Assembly: GCF_024343735.1 (NCBI RefSeq)
Contig: NZ_RJUE01000060.1
Coordinates: 124,001-188,000 of the forward strand
Direction of reading: 5' to 3'
DNA: 64,000 bases
From: Lacihabitans sp. CCS-44
Lineage (GTDB): Bacteria > Bacteroidota > Bacteroidia > Cytophagales > Spirosomataceae
In this document: piece after piece, positions 35,747-46,600 of the stretch
Layout of the letters: the number at the start of each line of letters is the position of its first letter
Position numbering within the stretch: position 1 is the first letter of the stretch
The notes under the pieces: model-generated
The model's database searches: none
The model's input: the letters and a program-made list of their open reading frames with translations, nothing else
What the model was told of the DNA's origin: nothing
Position numbers and translations under genes: made by a program

Positions 35747-38686
35747 TTATACCAAAGCTTCCCAAAGAATTTCAATCGGGTGTTTTGCATGTTTGCCTGT
35801 GCCGTCATGAATCTGGTGGCGACAACTGGTACCTGGGGCGGCTATGATAACTTCTTCGGGTTGTTGGCGAACGGTTGGAAACAAAACCAGCTCGCCAATT
35901 TTCATAGAAATATCATAATGTTCTTTTTCGTAGCCAAACGAACCCGCCATGCCACAGCATCCGCTCGGAATCAACTGCACCTCATACCCTTTCGGTAAAC
36001 CGAGCATTTTTTTGGTCGGTACCATAGAAGCTACCGCCTTTTGTTGACAGTGCCCGTGGAGTTTTACTAAGCGTTTTTCGGCTTTGAATTTGGAGCCATC
36101 TACACGTTTAGCATCCATTTCTTTTGCCAAAAACTCATCTAACATCAACACGTTTTTAGACAATTCTACGGCCTGGTCTGCTAATACTGCCGAAACCAAC
36201 TCAGGATATTCGTCTCTGAAAGTCAAAATAGCACTAGGTTCTATTCCCAGCAATGGCGTATTTTCATTTATTAGCTCAGATAGCAGACCTACATTTTTAT
36301 CGGCCAGTACCTTGGCCTCGTCTAACATCCCTTTTGAAAGATAAGAACGTCCTGAGTCGGCATGGTTCGGAACTACGATAGAATAGCCTAACTTCAAAAG
36401 TAAATCAACCGCCTTTTTGCCTATTTCTACGTCGTTGAAGTTTGTAAATTCATCTATAAACAAAAACACTTTTCTGTCCCCATTTCCTGCTTTGGTTCCG
36501 TAATTTTTCTTAAACCAAGCCCTTAGAGTGGTTTCAGATAGCAGGGGCATGGTTCTGTCAGGATGAAAACCTACAACAGTATTGGCTATTTTTCTTAAAG
36601 GAGCGTTTTTGAAAACAAAATTATAAGCCCAAGGAATATATGATGCCAAAGCCGACATTTTTGGATAATTTCCAATCATTTTCGAACGCAACGGCACTCC
36701 ATTTTCCTTTTGGTATTGATACATAAACTCCATCTTGAGCTTCGCCATATCCACATTCGATGGACATTCTGACTTACAAGCTTTACATACCAAACAAAGA
36801 TCTAATACTTCTTTTATTTCCTTAGAATCAAACCTGTTAAGTTTGTCAGATTGTGTCAGCGTTTCTCTAAGGATGTTAGCCCTAGCTCTTGTAGTATCTT
36901 TTTCGCTTTTGGTAGCCATATAAGACGGACACATGGTTCCTCCACTTAGGTGTGACTTTCGGCAATCGCCCGAGCCGTTGCATTGCTCGGCGTGTTGAAG
37001 AATATCTTGCCCTTTAAACCTAAACATGGTCTCAAAATCTGGCGTAACCTGTCCTGCTGAATATCTCAAGAATTCATCCATTGGTGGAGTGTCCACTATT
37101 TTGTTGGCATTGAAAACATTGTTTGGGTCCCAGATTTTCTTCAAATCCTTGATTAAAGCATAGTTTTTCTCACCAATCTGCTGTTTAATAAACTCCCCAC
37201 GTAGTCTGCCGTCGCCATGTTCTCCTGAAAGCGAACCCTTATATTTTTTTACTAAAGTAGAAATCTCTTCAGCTATCAACCTGAATTGGCCTTTTCCTTC
37301 TTGGGTTTTTAGGTTGATTATCGGTCGCAAATGCAGCTCGCCCGTGCTGGCATGTGCATAATGCACGCTGTACATATTGTTTTTGGTCAAAATCTCATTG
37401 AACTCTCTTATGAATTCTGGCAAGTCGTTGACATCTACCGCAGTATCTTCAATCACCGCCACCGCTTTTTCGTCACCTGGCAAGTTAGAAAGAAGTCCGA
37501 GACCAGCTTTTCTCAAAGTCCAACATTTTTTGATATCATCACCAAAAAGTATCGGAAAATGGTAACCAAATCCGGCTGTTCGCATTTCTGCCTCCATTTC
37601 GGCGGCCAATTTGTTCACCTCTTCTATGGAATCTCTCGAAATCTCCACGCAAAGCAAAGCACCAGGGTCGCCCTCCACAAAAAACCGATTGGCCATTTGC
37701 TCCTTATTGGCTTTGGTACATTCCAATATATAATGATCCATCAGCTCAACCGCACTTGGTTTATATTTAAGAGCTATCAAGTTGGCTTTTAGTGAATCGT
37801 CTATGGTTTCGCAATGCACCGCCACCACACCTTGGAATTTAGGAGGAAGTGGATTTACATGGAGTTTCATTTCCGTGATAAACATCAATGTACCTTCAGA
37901 GCCAGCTATCAATTTACAGAAATTGAATCTCTCAGTTGAATTTTCATTGAAAACCTCCGTTTCCAAAAGTTCATCTATCGCATAACCTGTGTTTCGTCTA
38001 GGAATACTTCTTTTCGGGAATTGCTCTCTTATTTCTTCTTGGACTTCCTTTGAAGAAAGTGTCTCGAAGGCATTTAAATACACTTTATCTTCGAGCGAGA
38101 GCGTATTTTTGGATTTAATTTCAGAAATTTTGTCTGTAAAATCTGTCTTCGAAATATCCTTAAAAGTTACAAAACTGCCATCACTCAAATATCCTTGCAC
38201 TTCCATTAAGTGCTCTCTTGCACTGCCATATATGACTGAATTGCTACCACATGAATTGTTGCCTACCATACCGCCTACCATGGCTCGGTTGGCAGTGGAG
38301 GTTTCAGGGCCAAAGAACAAACCTTGCGGTTTAAGATACATGTTTAGCTCATCTCTCACCACTGCGGGTTGCAGCCTTACCCAAGATTGGTCTTTATTTA
38401 CTTCAAAAATTTCTGTAAAAGTCTTTGAAACGTCTACTATTATACCGCTTCCGACAACTTGCCCTGCCAGAGAAGTTCCGGCTGTCCGAGGAATAAGCGT
38501 TGTATTATTTTCATTTGCAAAAGATATGAGTTGCTCAATGTCTTTGTGGTCTTTCGGAAAAACTACACCCAGTGGAAATTCTCGATAAGCCGACGCATCT
38601 GTGGCATAAAGCGTTCTCATGACCTGATCGTCAAAAATCTCACCTTTGAAATTGGTTCTAAGGCTTTCGAAACTTATACTTTTCAT
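35747..38686 (-). CDS. FAD/Fe-S three-domain dehydrogenase (D-lactate/2-hydroxy acid type)
   Basis: A 979-residue cytosolic or membrane-associated enzyme. Order: FAD-binding PCMH domain (about 35-220; LIPRTAGTSLAGQVVGSGII), FAD-oxidase C-terminal domain (HYAHASTGELHLRP, SGEHGDGRLRGEF), two 4Fe-4S motifs (EQCNGSGDCR near 568 and CLVCKACKSECPSN near 632) and a CCG-type domain (HGHCQQKA, PSGCCGMAGSFG near 910). This GlcD-GlcF-type fusion oxidises D-lactate or a similar 2-hydroxy acid and passes electrons to quinone. The start is set at 38686; a TTG at 38716 is inside the TATCTTTG promoter box. Confidence 0.92.
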   Translation of the reverse strand: MKSISFESLRTNFKGEIFDDQVMRTLYATDASAYREFPLGVVFPKDHKDIEQLISFANENNTTLIPRTAGTSLAGQVVGSGIIVDVSKTFTEIFEVNKDQSWVRLQPAVVRDELNMYLKPQGLFFGPETSTANRAMVGGMVGNNSCGSNSVIYGSAREHLMEVQGYLSDGSFVTFKDISKTDFTDKISEIKSKNTLSLEDKVYLNAFETLSSKEVQEEIREQFPKRSIPRRNTGYAIDELLETEVFNENSTERFNFCKLIAGSEGTLMFITEMKLHVNPLPPKFQGVVAVHCETIDDSLKANLIALKYKPSAVELMDHYILECTKANKEQMANRFFVEGDPGALLCVEISRDSIEEVNKLAAEMEAEMRTAGFGYHFPILFGDDIKKCWTLRKAGLGLLSNLPGDEKAVAVIEDTAVDVNDLPEFIREFNEILTKNNMYSVHYAHASTGELHLRPIINLKTQEGKGQFRLIAEEISTLVKKYKGSLSGEHGDGRLRGEFIKQQIGEKNYALIKDLKKIWDPNNVFNANKIVDTPPMDEFLRYSAGQVTPDFETMFRFKGQDILQHAEQCNGSGDCRKSHLSGGTMCPSYMATKSEKDTTRARANILRETLTQSDKLNRFDSKEIKEVLDLCLVCKACKSECPSNVDMAKLKMEFMYQYQKENGVPLRSKMIGNYPKMSALASYIPWAYNFVFKNAPLRKIANTVVGFHPDRTMPLLSETTLRAWFKKNYGTKAGNGDRKVFLFIDEFTNFNDVEIGKKAVDLLLKLGYSIVVPNHADSGRSYLSKGMLDEAKVLADKNVGLLSELINENTPLLGIEPSAILTFRDEYPELVSAVLADQAVELSKNVLMLDEFLAKEMDAKRVDGSKFKAEKRLVKLHGHCQQKAVASMVPTKKMLGLPKGYEVQLIPSGCCGMAGSFGYEKEHYDISMKIGELVLFPTVRQQPEEVIIAAPGTSCRHQIHDGTGKHAKHPIEILWEALV

Positions 38687-38713
38687 TAAAAAATGATATT
38701 TGGAAAATTGTCT

Positions 38714-38721
38714 CAAAGATA
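38714..38721 (-). promoter_or_regulatory. -7 promoter box of the dehydrogenase gene
   Basis: TATCTTTG on the minus strand, 27 bases before the chosen ATG; it contains the TTG of a longer spurious start. Confidence 0.6.
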
Positions 38722-38838
38722 GTAGCTAAAAATTTATTTTAAATAACAAAATACAACCATCTGGTGTTACTAATCGTAATTCAGAAACATTAAAAGCATC
38801 AAAATATGATTAAATAAAAAAAATTTCTTTTTCAAAAT

Positions 38839-38871
38839 TTTGGACTTTAGGAACTTCTTTTTGTAGTTTTG
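38839..38871 (+). promoter_or_regulatory. Promoter of the second SusC/SusD operon (TTTG-N21-TAGTTTTG)
   Basis: TTTG at 38839-38842 and TAGTTTTG at 38864-38871 with a 21-base spacer. The SusC ATG follows after about 98 bases, so the leader is long for this window. Confidence 0.8.
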
Positions 38872-38969
38872 TGGGTTGAATCTTAAAAACGTGCAATATT
38901 TAATCAAAATGTGAAATGTTTTTTCGAGGAGGCAAAACTAATTTACTTTAATTTTTAAACAATTAACCT

Positions 38970-41900
38970 ATGATGAACAGATTCTACCAATTCGGTCGAA
39001 TGGTCTTCGACTTTGGGGCAAATCAATTAACGAGCAAAAGCTCTTTAGTGGTTTTAGTCTCAATGTTTTTCTCATTTTCAGTTCTTGCTCAAGACATTAC
39101 TGTGAGCGGAAAAGTATCAGACAAATCAGGTGATGGTCTTCCTGGAGTTACCGTTCAATTGAAGGGTTCATCTAAAGGAGTGGCTACTGACTTGAATGGT
39201 TCTTATTCAATCGCAGGAGTTTCTAGCAATGGAACTTTGACATTTACATTTGTGGGTATGACTTCTCAGGAAGTTGCCATCGGTGGTCGTTCTACTATCA
39301 ATGTAACTTTGGCTGACGACGCTGCCCTTCTTGAAGAGGTGGTTGTAGTAGGTTATGGTACACAGAAAAGAAAAGAAATTTCTGGAACAGTAACAAGTTT
39401 AGGAAGTAAAGATTTCAATGCGGGTATTGTTACGAATCCATTGTCTGCTGCTCAAGGCAAAGTGGCTGGTTTGGTAATTACTCAAAGTAGTGGAGATCCT
39501 AATTCTACTCCAACGGTAAGACTTAGAGGTACTGGTTCATTAAGTGCTGGATCTGAGCCTCTTTATGTTATTGACGGCGTAATTGGTGCTCCAATCCAAA
39601 ACGTTGCTCCAGAAGATATTCAAACCATGGATGTTTTGAGAGATGCTTCTTCGGCCGCTATTTATGGGTCAAGAGGTGCTAACGGTGTTATAATTATAAC
39701 TACCAAAAGAGGTAAGGCTGGGGTTCCTACTGTAGACTTTAACGCATATTTAGGTACGGAGAAAATCTCTCAAAGACCTGATTTGTTAAACGGTGCTCAG
39801 TTTAGAGAAGCAGCTAAGAAATACAATCAAACATTTACCGATAATGGTGCTAATACTGATTGGTTAGATGCAATAACTAGAACAGCAACTACTCAAAACT
39901 ACAACTTGGGTGTTTCTGGCGGATCTGACAAAACTTCTTTCAGAGCTTCTGTTGGATATTTAGACCAAGTTGGTACATTGATTGGGTCAGGAAAAGATAG
40001 ATTAAATGCTCGTTTGAATTTAGATTCGAAAGCAATTAACGATAGGTTAAATCTTAAGTTTAACTTTTCGGCATCTCAGACAAATTCTGATATTGCTCAA
40101 AATATTGCATTGGGCTTGGCTCAAAACATGCGTCCTACAGACCCTGTTCTAAATAATGATGGTTCTTATTACCAAATTCCAGGAACATTTGCAAACTTCA
40201 ATCCGCTAGCTGTGGTTGAAAATAGAACTCAAAGTGAAAAATTGAACGACCTATTAGGAAATGTTCAAGCTGCTTTTACAATTGTTGACGGTTTGACTTT
40301 TAACATTGGAGGTACTCTAAGAACTCAAGGAAAAGACATCAATGCTTTTCAGAACTCTATGGCGAATGTTCCATTGAGAGGCTCTGCTGGGAACTCAGGA
40401 TTTAGAGGAAACGAAAACCAAACTGATAAGCAGTTTGAAACTACTTTAAATTGGTCTAAAGCTGTTACTTCAAACAGTACTTTGAATTTATTAGGTGGTT
40501 ACACTTATCAGGACGTAGTTTTTGATGGTTTTGGTGTAACAAACAATAATTTCTTAACAGATATTCTTGGTGCAAACAATATCGGTTCTGGTCTTGGAAT
40601 CAGAACGAATCCAGGGTTTATTGGCTCATACAAAAACGAATACAAGTTGGTGTCGTTTTTAGGTCGTGCACAATATAGCCTAGCCAATAAGTATTTTGCT
40701 ACAGTAAACGTTCGTCGTGATGGTTCTACCAAATTTGGTGACAATAACAAATGGGGTTTTTTCCCATCAGTATCATTAGGCTGGACTTTGAGCGAGGAGG
40801 CTTTCTTGAAAGGAAACTCAGCTGTTGATAACTTGAAACTTCGTGTATCATGGGGTAGAACAGGAAACTCAGAGGGTATCAGACCACTTCAGTCTAGATC
40901 ATTTTATGGCCCTAATGGTTCATATTACGACGGCAGTACTGGATCATTCTTACCAGCTTATGCCATTAATTCAAATCCAAACCCTGACTTGAAATGGGAG
41001 ATTAATGAAAACTACGGTGCTGGTTTAGACTACTCACTATTGAAAGGTAAAATTTCTGGTTCGGTTGACTGGTATACACGTCAAACACAAGATTTGCTTT
41101 ACACTGTAAATGCTCCTCAAGAAAAAGGATTCGTTTATCCTACGATTTTGGCTAACATAGGTACTATGCAAAACAGAGGTGTTGAGTTTACTTTGGCTTA
41201 TCAGTGGGTTGATACTAAAGACTTCTCTTTTAGTTCTACTTTGGCTTCTTCATTTAACAAAAACAAAGTTGTTAGCCTTGCAAACAATGATTTCTCAGCA
41301 CCAGACGTAGTGTTTTTACCAACGAGCTTAGGTAATTTTATTAGAGGTACTTCGGCGGTGAACTTCTCTATATTGCAAGCTGGACAGCCGGTAGGTGTAT
41401 TCTATGGTGCTCAAGTAGCTAGTATTACTGACAAAGGGACATATACGTTCAAAGACTTAGACGGTAATGGTAAAGTTGAGCCAAGTGATGGAGATAGAAC
41501 CTATTTGGGAGATCCAAACCCAAAATTTGTTGGTAGTTTAACTAACCAATTCACTTACAAAAAATTTGATTTCTCGTTTATGCTAACAAGCAACATGGGA
41601 GCTAAAATAATGAATACTAATCAGTTGCTTTTGGGTAGACAAGATGGCCGTGTTGCAGAGAGTAATGCCCTAGCTTCTGCATTGACTTCGAAAATCAATG
41701 ACTCTCAAACTATTCCAATGGACTATTATGTTGAGTCAGGTAATTTTGTAAGGTTGAACAATGCTTCTCTGGGTTATACATTACCTATTTCTAGCAAGGC
41801 AATTAAAAGAGCACGTATTTATGTAGCAGGAAACAACCTATTGTTATTTACAAAATACTCAGGTGTTGATCCAGAGGTTAGCCAAGAGTTAAGGGTTGAG

Positions 41901-41987
41901 GGTGATAGACGTGCACCAGGTGTAGATGTGCGTGAAACATATTACAAAACTCGTGGTTTCATTGGTGGTGTAAACATTAGTTTCTAA
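38970..41987 (+). CDS. SusC/RagA-type TonB-dependent transporter, second pair
   Basis: A 1005-residue outer-membrane importer. An extended N-terminus (about 40 residues) ends in a signal cleavage region FSVLAQ. Then come a carboxypeptidase-like domain (GKVSDKSGDGLPGVTVQLKG), the TonB-box-like LLEEVVVVGYGTQKRKEISG, a plug ending in VLRDASSAAIYGSRGANGVI, and a barrel ending GFIGGVNISF. The partner SusD starts 42 bases after its stop. A terminator follows SusD, then two ASPIC-domain lipoproteins and a heme-motif lipoprotein on the same strand, an arrangement that suggests they serve the same substrate. That substrate is not visible from sequence. Confidence 0.95.
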   Translation: MMNRFYQFGRMVFDFGANQLTSKSSLVVLVSMFFSFSVLAQDITVSGKVSDKSGDGLPGVTVQLKGSSKGVATDLNGSYSIAGVSSNGTLTFTFVGMTSQEVAIGGRSTINVTLADDAALLEEVVVVGYGTQKRKEISGTVTSLGSKDFNAGIVTNPLSAAQGKVAGLVITQSSGDPNSTPTVRLRGTGSLSAGSEPLYVIDGVIGAPIQNVAPEDIQTMDVLRDASSAAIYGSRGANGVIIITTKRGKAGVPTVDFNAYLGTEKISQRPDLLNGAQFREAAKKYNQTFTDNGANTDWLDAITRTATTQNYNLGVSGGSDKTSFRASVGYLDQVGTLIGSGKDRLNARLNLDSKAINDRLNLKFNFSASQTNSDIAQNIALGLAQNMRPTDPVLNNDGSYYQIPGTFANFNPLAVVENRTQSEKLNDLLGNVQAAFTIVDGLTFNIGGTLRTQGKDINAFQNSMANVPLRGSAGNSGFRGNENQTDKQFETTLNWSKAVTSNSTLNLLGGYTYQDVVFDGFGVTNNNFLTDILGANNIGSGLGIRTNPGFIGSYKNEYKLVSFLGRAQYSLANKYFATVNVRRDGSTKFGDNNKWGFFPSVSLGWTLSEEAFLKGNSAVDNLKLRVSWGRTGNSEGIRPLQSRSFYGPNGSYYDGSTGSFLPAYAINSNPNPDLKWEINENYGAGLDYSLLKGKISGSVDWYTRQTQDLLYTVNAPQEKGFVYPTILANIGTMQNRGVEFTLAYQWVDTKDFSFSSTLASSFNKNKVVSLANNDFSAPDVVFLPTSLGNFIRGTSAVNFSILQAGQPVGVFYGAQVASITDKGTYTFKDLDGNGKVEPSDGDRTYLGDPNPKFVGSLTNQFTYKKFDFSFMLTSNMGAKIMNTNQLLLGRQDGRVAESNALASALTSKINDSQTIPMDYYVESGNFVRLNNASLGYTLPISSKAIKRARIYVAGNNLLLFTKYSGVDPEVSQELRVEGDRRAPGVDVRETYYKTRGFIGGVNISF

Positions 41988-42029
41988 CCATTTAACATTA
42001 TTATCATTTAAATTAATATTAATATTAAT

Positions 42030-43508
42030 ATGAACAATTTTAAAAAATATTTTTACCAAGTACTATCTGTAGGTGTAGTTTCTACATTTGCCCTACAGTC
42101 TTGTACGGATTTAACTGAACCAGTGTATGATGCAATTCCAGCTGATCAGTTTTTGAAGACAGATGCTCAAGTAGCTGCTGCAGTAGGTCCAGCTTATTCT
42201 GGAATGAGAGGATTAACTTGGGACTGGTTTAACCCTTCTGAGGCAACTTCTGACGAATTAATAGTTCCGACACGTGGTGGTGACTGGTTTGACAACGGTG
42301 ATTGGTTGGCATATTCACGTCACACATGGACTGCTCAACATGGTCCAATTAACGGTATGTGGGGTTTTATTTTCGGTAATATTTCACAAGTAAATCAATT
42401 GTTTCCTGCTGTGGCTGCAAACAAAGCTGCGGTTGATGAATTGAGAGCTATTCGTGCATTTTATTATTTTATGGCTATTGATGCCTTTGGAAATGTGCCA
42501 ATCGTAACTGGTGCTTCTTCTTCGGCTGCTACAAAACCTCGTGCTGAAGTATATGCATTTATTGAGAAAGAACTGACTGAAGCAATTCCTAGTCTTCCTT
42601 CTGGAAAGGCATATAGCCGTATGACCCAAGATGCTGCTACTATGTTATTGGCTAAGTTGTACTTGAACGCCGGTGTATATAAAGGTGCTCCAGAGTGGCA
42701 AAAGGCATATGATGCAATCAATAAAGTGGTTACTTCAAAAAATGGTTACTCGTTGTCTCCTACTACTTTGGCTAGTTTTACTACTCAAAACCAAGGATCA
42801 GGCGAATCTATTTTCAATATACCATTTGATAGCTTTCTTGCTGGTGGAATGAACTTCCAAATGAGAACTCTTCACTATGCCAACCAGCAAACGTATGGTC
42901 TAGGAAACTCTCCATGGAACGGTTTCTGTACATTAGCTGATTTCTACAACTCATTCGAATCAGGTGATGCTCGTCAAAATATGTGGATCAAAGGTCAGCA
43001 GTTTTCTGCTTCAGGTGCTGCTTTGAAAGATGCTAAAGATCAGCCTTTGGCTTTCATAGCAGATTTTAAGAAAGATCAAATGACCGATGCCGATCCTGAG
43101 TTCCAAGTTGCGGGTATTCGTTCTCAAAAATATGAGATTCAAAGAAACAACCCTAATGGAGACCAAGACAATGACTTTGTATTCTTCCGTTTGGCTGATG
43201 CTTTGCTTATGAGAGCAGAGGCATCACTATGGTTAGGAAAAACTGCTGATGCTTTGGCTGATATTAACAAAGTAAGAGTTAGATCATTGGTTGCTCCTTT
43301 GACAACTGTTACTAAGGAAGATATACTTGCTGAAAGAGGTCGTGAATTGGCTTGGGAAGGATGGAGACGTAATGATATGATTCGTTTTGGAGTATTCTCT
43401 AAAGAAAGGAAGTTTATGAAAGTAACTGACAAAACTAGAGAGTTGTTCCCAATACCTCAAAACCGTATTGATGCCAACCCACTGTTGAAGCAAAACCCTG
43501 GATATTAA
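42030..43508 (+). CDS. SusD/RagB surface lipoprotein, second pair
   Basis: A 492-residue lipoprotein (lipobox ALQSC, Cys25) that would cap the adjacent SusC. The N-terminal SusD helices (ELRAIRAFYYFMAIDAFGNV, TQDAATMLLAKLYLNAGVYK) and the C-terminal RagB motif (FRLADALLMRAEASLWLGKT; ERGRELAWEGWRRNDMIRFG; LFPIPQNRIDANPLLKQNPG) are complete. This is the classical RagB/SusD type, unlike the SusD-like_2 protein of the first pair. A perfect terminator lies 22 bases after the stop. Confidence 0.95.
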   Translation: MNNFKKYFYQVLSVGVVSTFALQSCTDLTEPVYDAIPADQFLKTDAQVAAAVGPAYSGMRGLTWDWFNPSEATSDELIVPTRGGDWFDNGDWLAYSRHTWTAQHGPINGMWGFIFGNISQVNQLFPAVAANKAAVDELRAIRAFYYFMAIDAFGNVPIVTGASSSAATKPRAEVYAFIEKELTEAIPSLPSGKAYSRMTQDAATMLLAKLYLNAGVYKGAPEWQKAYDAINKVVTSKNGYSLSPTTLASFTTQNQGSGESIFNIPFDSFLAGGMNFQMRTLHYANQQTYGLGNSPWNGFCTLADFYNSFESGDARQNMWIKGQQFSASGAALKDAKDQPLAFIADFKKDQMTDADPEFQVAGIRSQKYEIQRNNPNGDQDNDFVFFRLADALLMRAEASLWLGKTADALADINKVRVRSLVAPLTTVTKEDILAERGRELAWEGWRRNDMIRFGVFSKERKFMKVTDKTRELFPIPQNRIDANPLLKQNPGY

Positions 43509-43530
43509 TATTTAATATTTTTGGATATTT

Positions 43531-43562
43531 AAAAAAGCAGAATCTTTTGATTCTGCTTTTTT
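43531..43562 (+). terminator. Perfect terminator between SusD and the ASPIC genes
   Basis: A mismatch-free 14-bp stem (AAAAAAGCAGAATC / GATTCTGCTTTTTT) with loop TTTT. The A/T ends make it work on both strands. Confidence 0.95.
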
Positions 43563-43618
43563 GCTTTTTACCAATTTCAATTCAGGGACTTAAAGCATTA
43601 TATATAAGCTCCTTCTTT

Positions 43619-43646
43619 TTTGTATTTGGCTTTATGCGTATCTTTG
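43619..43646 (+). promoter_or_regulatory. Promoter of the ASPIC/cytochrome operon
   Basis: TATCTTTG at 43639-43646 with TTTG at 43619-43622 (spacing 16, one short of the usual range). The ATG is 24 bases downstream of the box. Confidence 0.6.
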
Positions 43647-43670
43647 CATTGAAAAATAACCTATGAATTA

Positions 43671-46600
43671 ATGAAGAAACTACTCGGTTCAGCCTGTGTA
43701 CTTCTGTTTGCTGTTGCTTGCAATAAGCCTGCTGACACATTATTCGAAGAACTTCCTTCGTCTCAAACCGGAATTTCGTTTGTAAACAGGAGTTTGCACC
43801 GTAAAGATTTTAACATATTTAATTATAGAAACTTTTATAATGGGGGTGGCGTGGCAATTGGTGATATTAACAACGATGGCCTGTCTGATGTTTTTGTTAC
43901 TTCTAACTTTGAGGAAAACAAACTATTCCTTAACAAGGGGAACCTGACCTTTCAAGATATCTCGGCGAAATCAGGAATTAATTTAAAGAAATTTTGGTCT
44001 ACAGGAGCGACGTTTGCCGATGTCAATGGTGATGGTTTAATGGATATTTATGTTTGCAATTCTGGCAGCCGTGACCAAAGAGGAAACCAGTTATTTATAA
44101 ACCAAGGTTTAAAAGATGGAATCCCACAATTTAAAGAAAAAGCCAAAGATGCTGGTCTTGAAGATGGTGGTTTTTCAACGCATGCAGCATTCTTTGACTA
44201 TGACCGAGACGGCGACTTGGACATGTATTTGTTGAATAATAGCTTTACCCCAATAGATAAACTCGGGTATCAAAATCTAAGAAATAAAAGAGATAATTTG
44301 GGAGGCGATAAACTATTTAGAAACGACAGCCATGACAATAACGAAATAAAATTTACGGATGTTTCTGAGGAAGCCGGAATATATGGAAGCTTAATAGGAT
44401 TTGGCCTTGGGATTACAATAGGAGATGTCAATAACGACAATTGGCCAGATATTTATATTTCAAATGACTTTTATGAACGAGACTACCTCTATATCAACCA
44501 GAAGAATGGGAAATTCAAAGAAGACCTTGAGAACGAAATGCCGCATATTAGCTTGAGTTCAATGGGTGCTGATATGGCAGACATAAACAATGATGGCAAT
44601 CTTGACATTTTCGTAACCGACATGCTTCCTGGTGATGACAGAAGACTGAAAACAACAAGCATTTTTGAGGGATATAATTTGGTTGAATTGAAATTGAAAC
44701 AAGGGTTTTGGCATCAATATATGAGGAACAACCTGCACTTGAACAATGGCGATGGTACTTTCAGCGAAATTGGGCAATATGCTGGTGTCCATGCAACAGA
44801 TTGGAGTTGGGGTGCTTTGATATTTGACATGGACAATGATGGCCACAAAGACCTTTTTGTGGCAAATGGTATTGCAAAAGACCTAACGGACCAAGACTTC
44901 GTGGATTTTCTGGGAGATAGAAACACCATGCAACAGATGCTTGACGGTAAAAAGTTTGATGCTAAAGAGTTTATTGATAAGATTTCAGCTAAACCTATTC
45001 CAAACTACGCTTTTAAAAATATTGGAAATCTAAAATTTGAAAATCAGGCAAAAAATTGGGGATTGGAAGGACCGGGATTTTCGAATGGTTCTGCTTATGG
45101 TGATTTAGACAATGATGGCGATCTTGATTTAATTGTAAACAATGTAAATGCTGAACTTTCAGTATATAAAAATAAATCAAATGAAAAGTTAAAAAACCAT
45201 TTCCTCGTATTTAAACTCAAAGGCTCAGATAGAAATCTCTTTGGAATTGGGGCTATGGTATATGTTTATCAGCAAGGTGAGCAAAAAGTATTGCAACAAA
45301 TGCCCAATAGAGGCTTTCAGTCTTCTAGTGACTTGCAAATGGTATTTGGGCTAGGCCAAAATGCGAAAATAGACTCAGTTAAAGTCATTTGGCCAAATGA
45401 TAAGATACAAATAATCAAGAATGTAAATTCTGACAAAACTATCACCTTGAATATAACAGAGGCCAAGGTTGATTTCAAAGAAATACCTAAAGCTACTGCT
45501 CCAATATTTTCGGATGTTACAAATACAAGCTTAAGTTATAAGCATCAAGAAAACCAATTTGTTGATTATGACAGAGATGTATTGTTAAAGCAAAAGCTTT
45601 CTACCCAAGGGCCTGCAATGGCTGTGGGAGATGTAAACGGAGATGGCTTGGATGATGTGTACTTGGGAGGTGCCACAGGGCAATTGAAAAAACTATTCAT
45701 ACAGCAAAAAAGTGGACGTTTTATAGAATCAAGTCAGATTGATTTTGGAATGGATGTTACCACAGAAAACACAGATGCGATATTTTTTGACGCAGACAAA
45801 GACAAAGATTTAGACTTGTTTATAGTAACAGGAAGCAACGAATTCCTTGAAAATGCTCCCGAATTACATGATTTATTATATATTAATGACGGCAAAGGTA
45901 ATTTCAAGAGAGATACAAGATTTCCTGCAATTTATGAAAACGGCTCATGTTCAACCGCAGGAGATTTCGACAAAGATGGCGATTTAGATTTATTTGTAGG
46001 CTCCAGAATGATTTCGGCCAAATATGGTTTAAGCCCGCAAAGCAATTTTTACATTAACGACGGCACTGGTGGTTTTAAGAACCAATCAAAAAGATACATG
46101 CCTCAGATTACCGAGCTAGGAATGGTTACGGATGCTGAATGGGTGGATACCGATAAGGATGGCAATCTTGATTTGATAGTGACGCAGGATTGGGGCGAAA
46201 TTGTGATTTTCAAGAATGAGAACAAAAACAGATTGGTATTACAGCAAAGTATTAAAAATAGCAGCGGTTTATGGAAATGCATTAAAACTGTAGATATTGA
46301 CAATGACAGTGATATGGATTTTGTTGTAGGTAATATGGGAGAAAATACAAAACTAGTTGCCTCCGAAGAAACCCCAGCAACCCTTCTTACAAATGATTTT
46401 GATAAAAACGGTTATTATGAGCAAATAATATCTTGCAAAACTGAAGACGGCAAAAGCTACCCGATGGTATTGAAAGGAGAGCTACAGAGAGCCTTACCCA
46501 TGATAAAAACCAAGTTTATTAAGTACACAGAATATGCAAACAAAACAGTTACAGAGCTGTTTGCTGAAGAGCAAATGAAGGATGCAATCCAGCGAAATGT

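Noticed and set aside
37331-38588. Plus-strand frames of 150-200 codons inside the dehydrogenase gene
   Set aside because: They lie antisense to a clearly conserved three-domain enzyme and have no domain pattern.
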